The notes beneath the pieces are model-generated. The model worked only from the letters and a program-made list of their open reading frames with translations. It ran no database searches and had not been told where the DNA came from. Below, piece after piece: positions 63,742 through 64,000 of a stretch of 64,000 bases of DNA (position 1 is its first letter; every line of letters begins with the position of its first letter). This DNA is from Nitrospirota bacterium. Lineage in GTDB: Bacteria > Nitrospirota > Thermodesulfovibrionia > UBA6902. Position numbers and translations under genes: made by a program. The stretch spans positions 62,001 through 126,000 of the forward strand of contig JACRLN010000014.1 of assembly GCA_016215115.1 (NCBI GenBank). Reading direction: 5' to 3'.

Positions 63742-63810
63742 GTCATTCCGGCTTGTCCGGAATCTTTAATTTTATCCTGCCAGTTAGATTCTGGACGTAG
63801 CCAGAATGAC
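63742..63810. repeat. Palindromic element, copy k (variant)
   Basis: GTCATTCCGGC...TCCGGAATCT and AGATTCTGG...CCAGAATGAC: the same two-arm architecture with CCGG and CTGG in place of CCCG. Confidence 0.75.
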
Positions 63811-63849
63811 AGACAGTCAGGCAATCAGTTTTATCGCAGAATCTGGTGG

Positions 63850-64000
63850 TTAATATTCAACCTTCTCCAGAAATAACCCTTGGGCCGGTGCTGTTTTCCC
63901 GGCGATTCTTCTGTCTTTTAATTCCAGTATCTCTTTCATCTTTTCAGAAGGGTATTTGTCCCTGCCTATTTCGACAAGCGTTCCTACAATATTTCTCACC
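63850..64000 (-). CDS. truA: tRNA pseudouridine synthase TruA, C-terminal end (truncated)
   Basis: The reverse strand from the window edge reads VRNIVGTLVEIGRDK, then ILELKDRRIAGKTAPAQGLF and LEKVEY before TAA at 63852-63850. This is the characteristic C-terminus of TruA (RxxVG..., AGxTAPAxGL.L), which modifies U38-40 of tRNA. The rest lies beyond the edge. Confidence 0.9.
   Translation of the reverse strand, partial: VRNIVGTLVEIGRDKYPSEKMKEILELKDRRIAGKTAPAQGLFLEKVEY

Overview
The window looks like a chromosomal segment of a Gram-negative, anaerobic or sulfidic-habitat bacterium, most likely Nitrospirota (Thermodesulfovibrionia-like). Reasons are inference from gene content: LpxC and a type II secretion system (outer membrane), large multiheme c-type cytochromes, the futalosine menaquinone enzyme MqnD, a pared-down Isc system, AmmeMemoRadiSam-type radical SAM proteins, moderate-to-low GC, and intergenic spaces full of short palindromic repeats. 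No rRNA gene is present and I ran no database search, so taxonomy is tentative.

Layout. 1-4.0 kb: a B12-binding radical SAM protein cut by the window edge, a five-heme cytochrome whose frame is crossed by one UGA followed by a SECIS-like hairpin, and a second B12/radical SAM protein. 4.1-6.4 kb: an Rrf2 regulator, TusA-like protein, IscS-like protein and IscU; the IscS homologue lacks the PLP-binding lysine. 6.6-12 kb: mqnD, then a minus-strand set of secreted proteins of unknown function, one split by a frameshift. 12-19.8 kb: M48-TPR protease, DtxR/MntR-type regulator, AmrS-like radical SAM enzyme, HTH-nucleotidyltransferase-like regulator, a 28-residue Lys/Ala protein, lpxC, tldD and an MTA phosphorylase. 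19.9-33.4 kb: type II secretion genes gspC-F and gspG-N, split by a DUF1361 membrane protein and corA. 33.5-36.4 kb: a 19-heme secreted cytochrome with PKD-like tail. 36.4-43 kb: acpS, a single-chain restriction-modification enzyme, pdxJ and two Opp/Dpp ATPases. 43-50 kb: a DksA-type protein, tRNA-Thr(CGU), a MshEN-PilT fusion ATPase, FKBP, a lipoprotein, a PilZ membrane protein and a second AmrS-like enzyme. 50-62 kb: a minus-strand branched-chain amino acid cluster (ilvD, ilvB, ilvN, ilvC, leuA, leuC, leuD) with psd and pssA inside it. 62-64 kb: a TatD-radical SAM fusion and the end of truA.

How it fits together. Two c-type cytochromes plus a complete set of Gsp structural components (no prepilin peptidase here) suggest export of redox proteins to the cell surface. 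A PilZ protein and a MshEN-PilT ATPase lie close together, so two putative c-di-GMP-responsive proteins may act on surface machinery. The ilv/leu/psd/pssA cluster is a conventional biosynthetic neighbourhood that has been disturbed by repeats, a patatin gene and a MITE-like element.

Most notable: (i) an IscS-like protein with Gln in place of the Schiff-base Lys and other PLP contacts altered, encoded with a TusA-like protein and IscU; (ii) the possible selenocysteine codon in a multiheme cytochrome; (iii) a secretin with a C-terminal subtilase-propeptide-like domain; and (iv) a pervasive population of 7-10 bp tandem micro-arrays, often in inverted pairs, that lie between genes, supply stop codons, and have become coding sequence in the cleaved leaders of four pseudopilins and inside mqnD.
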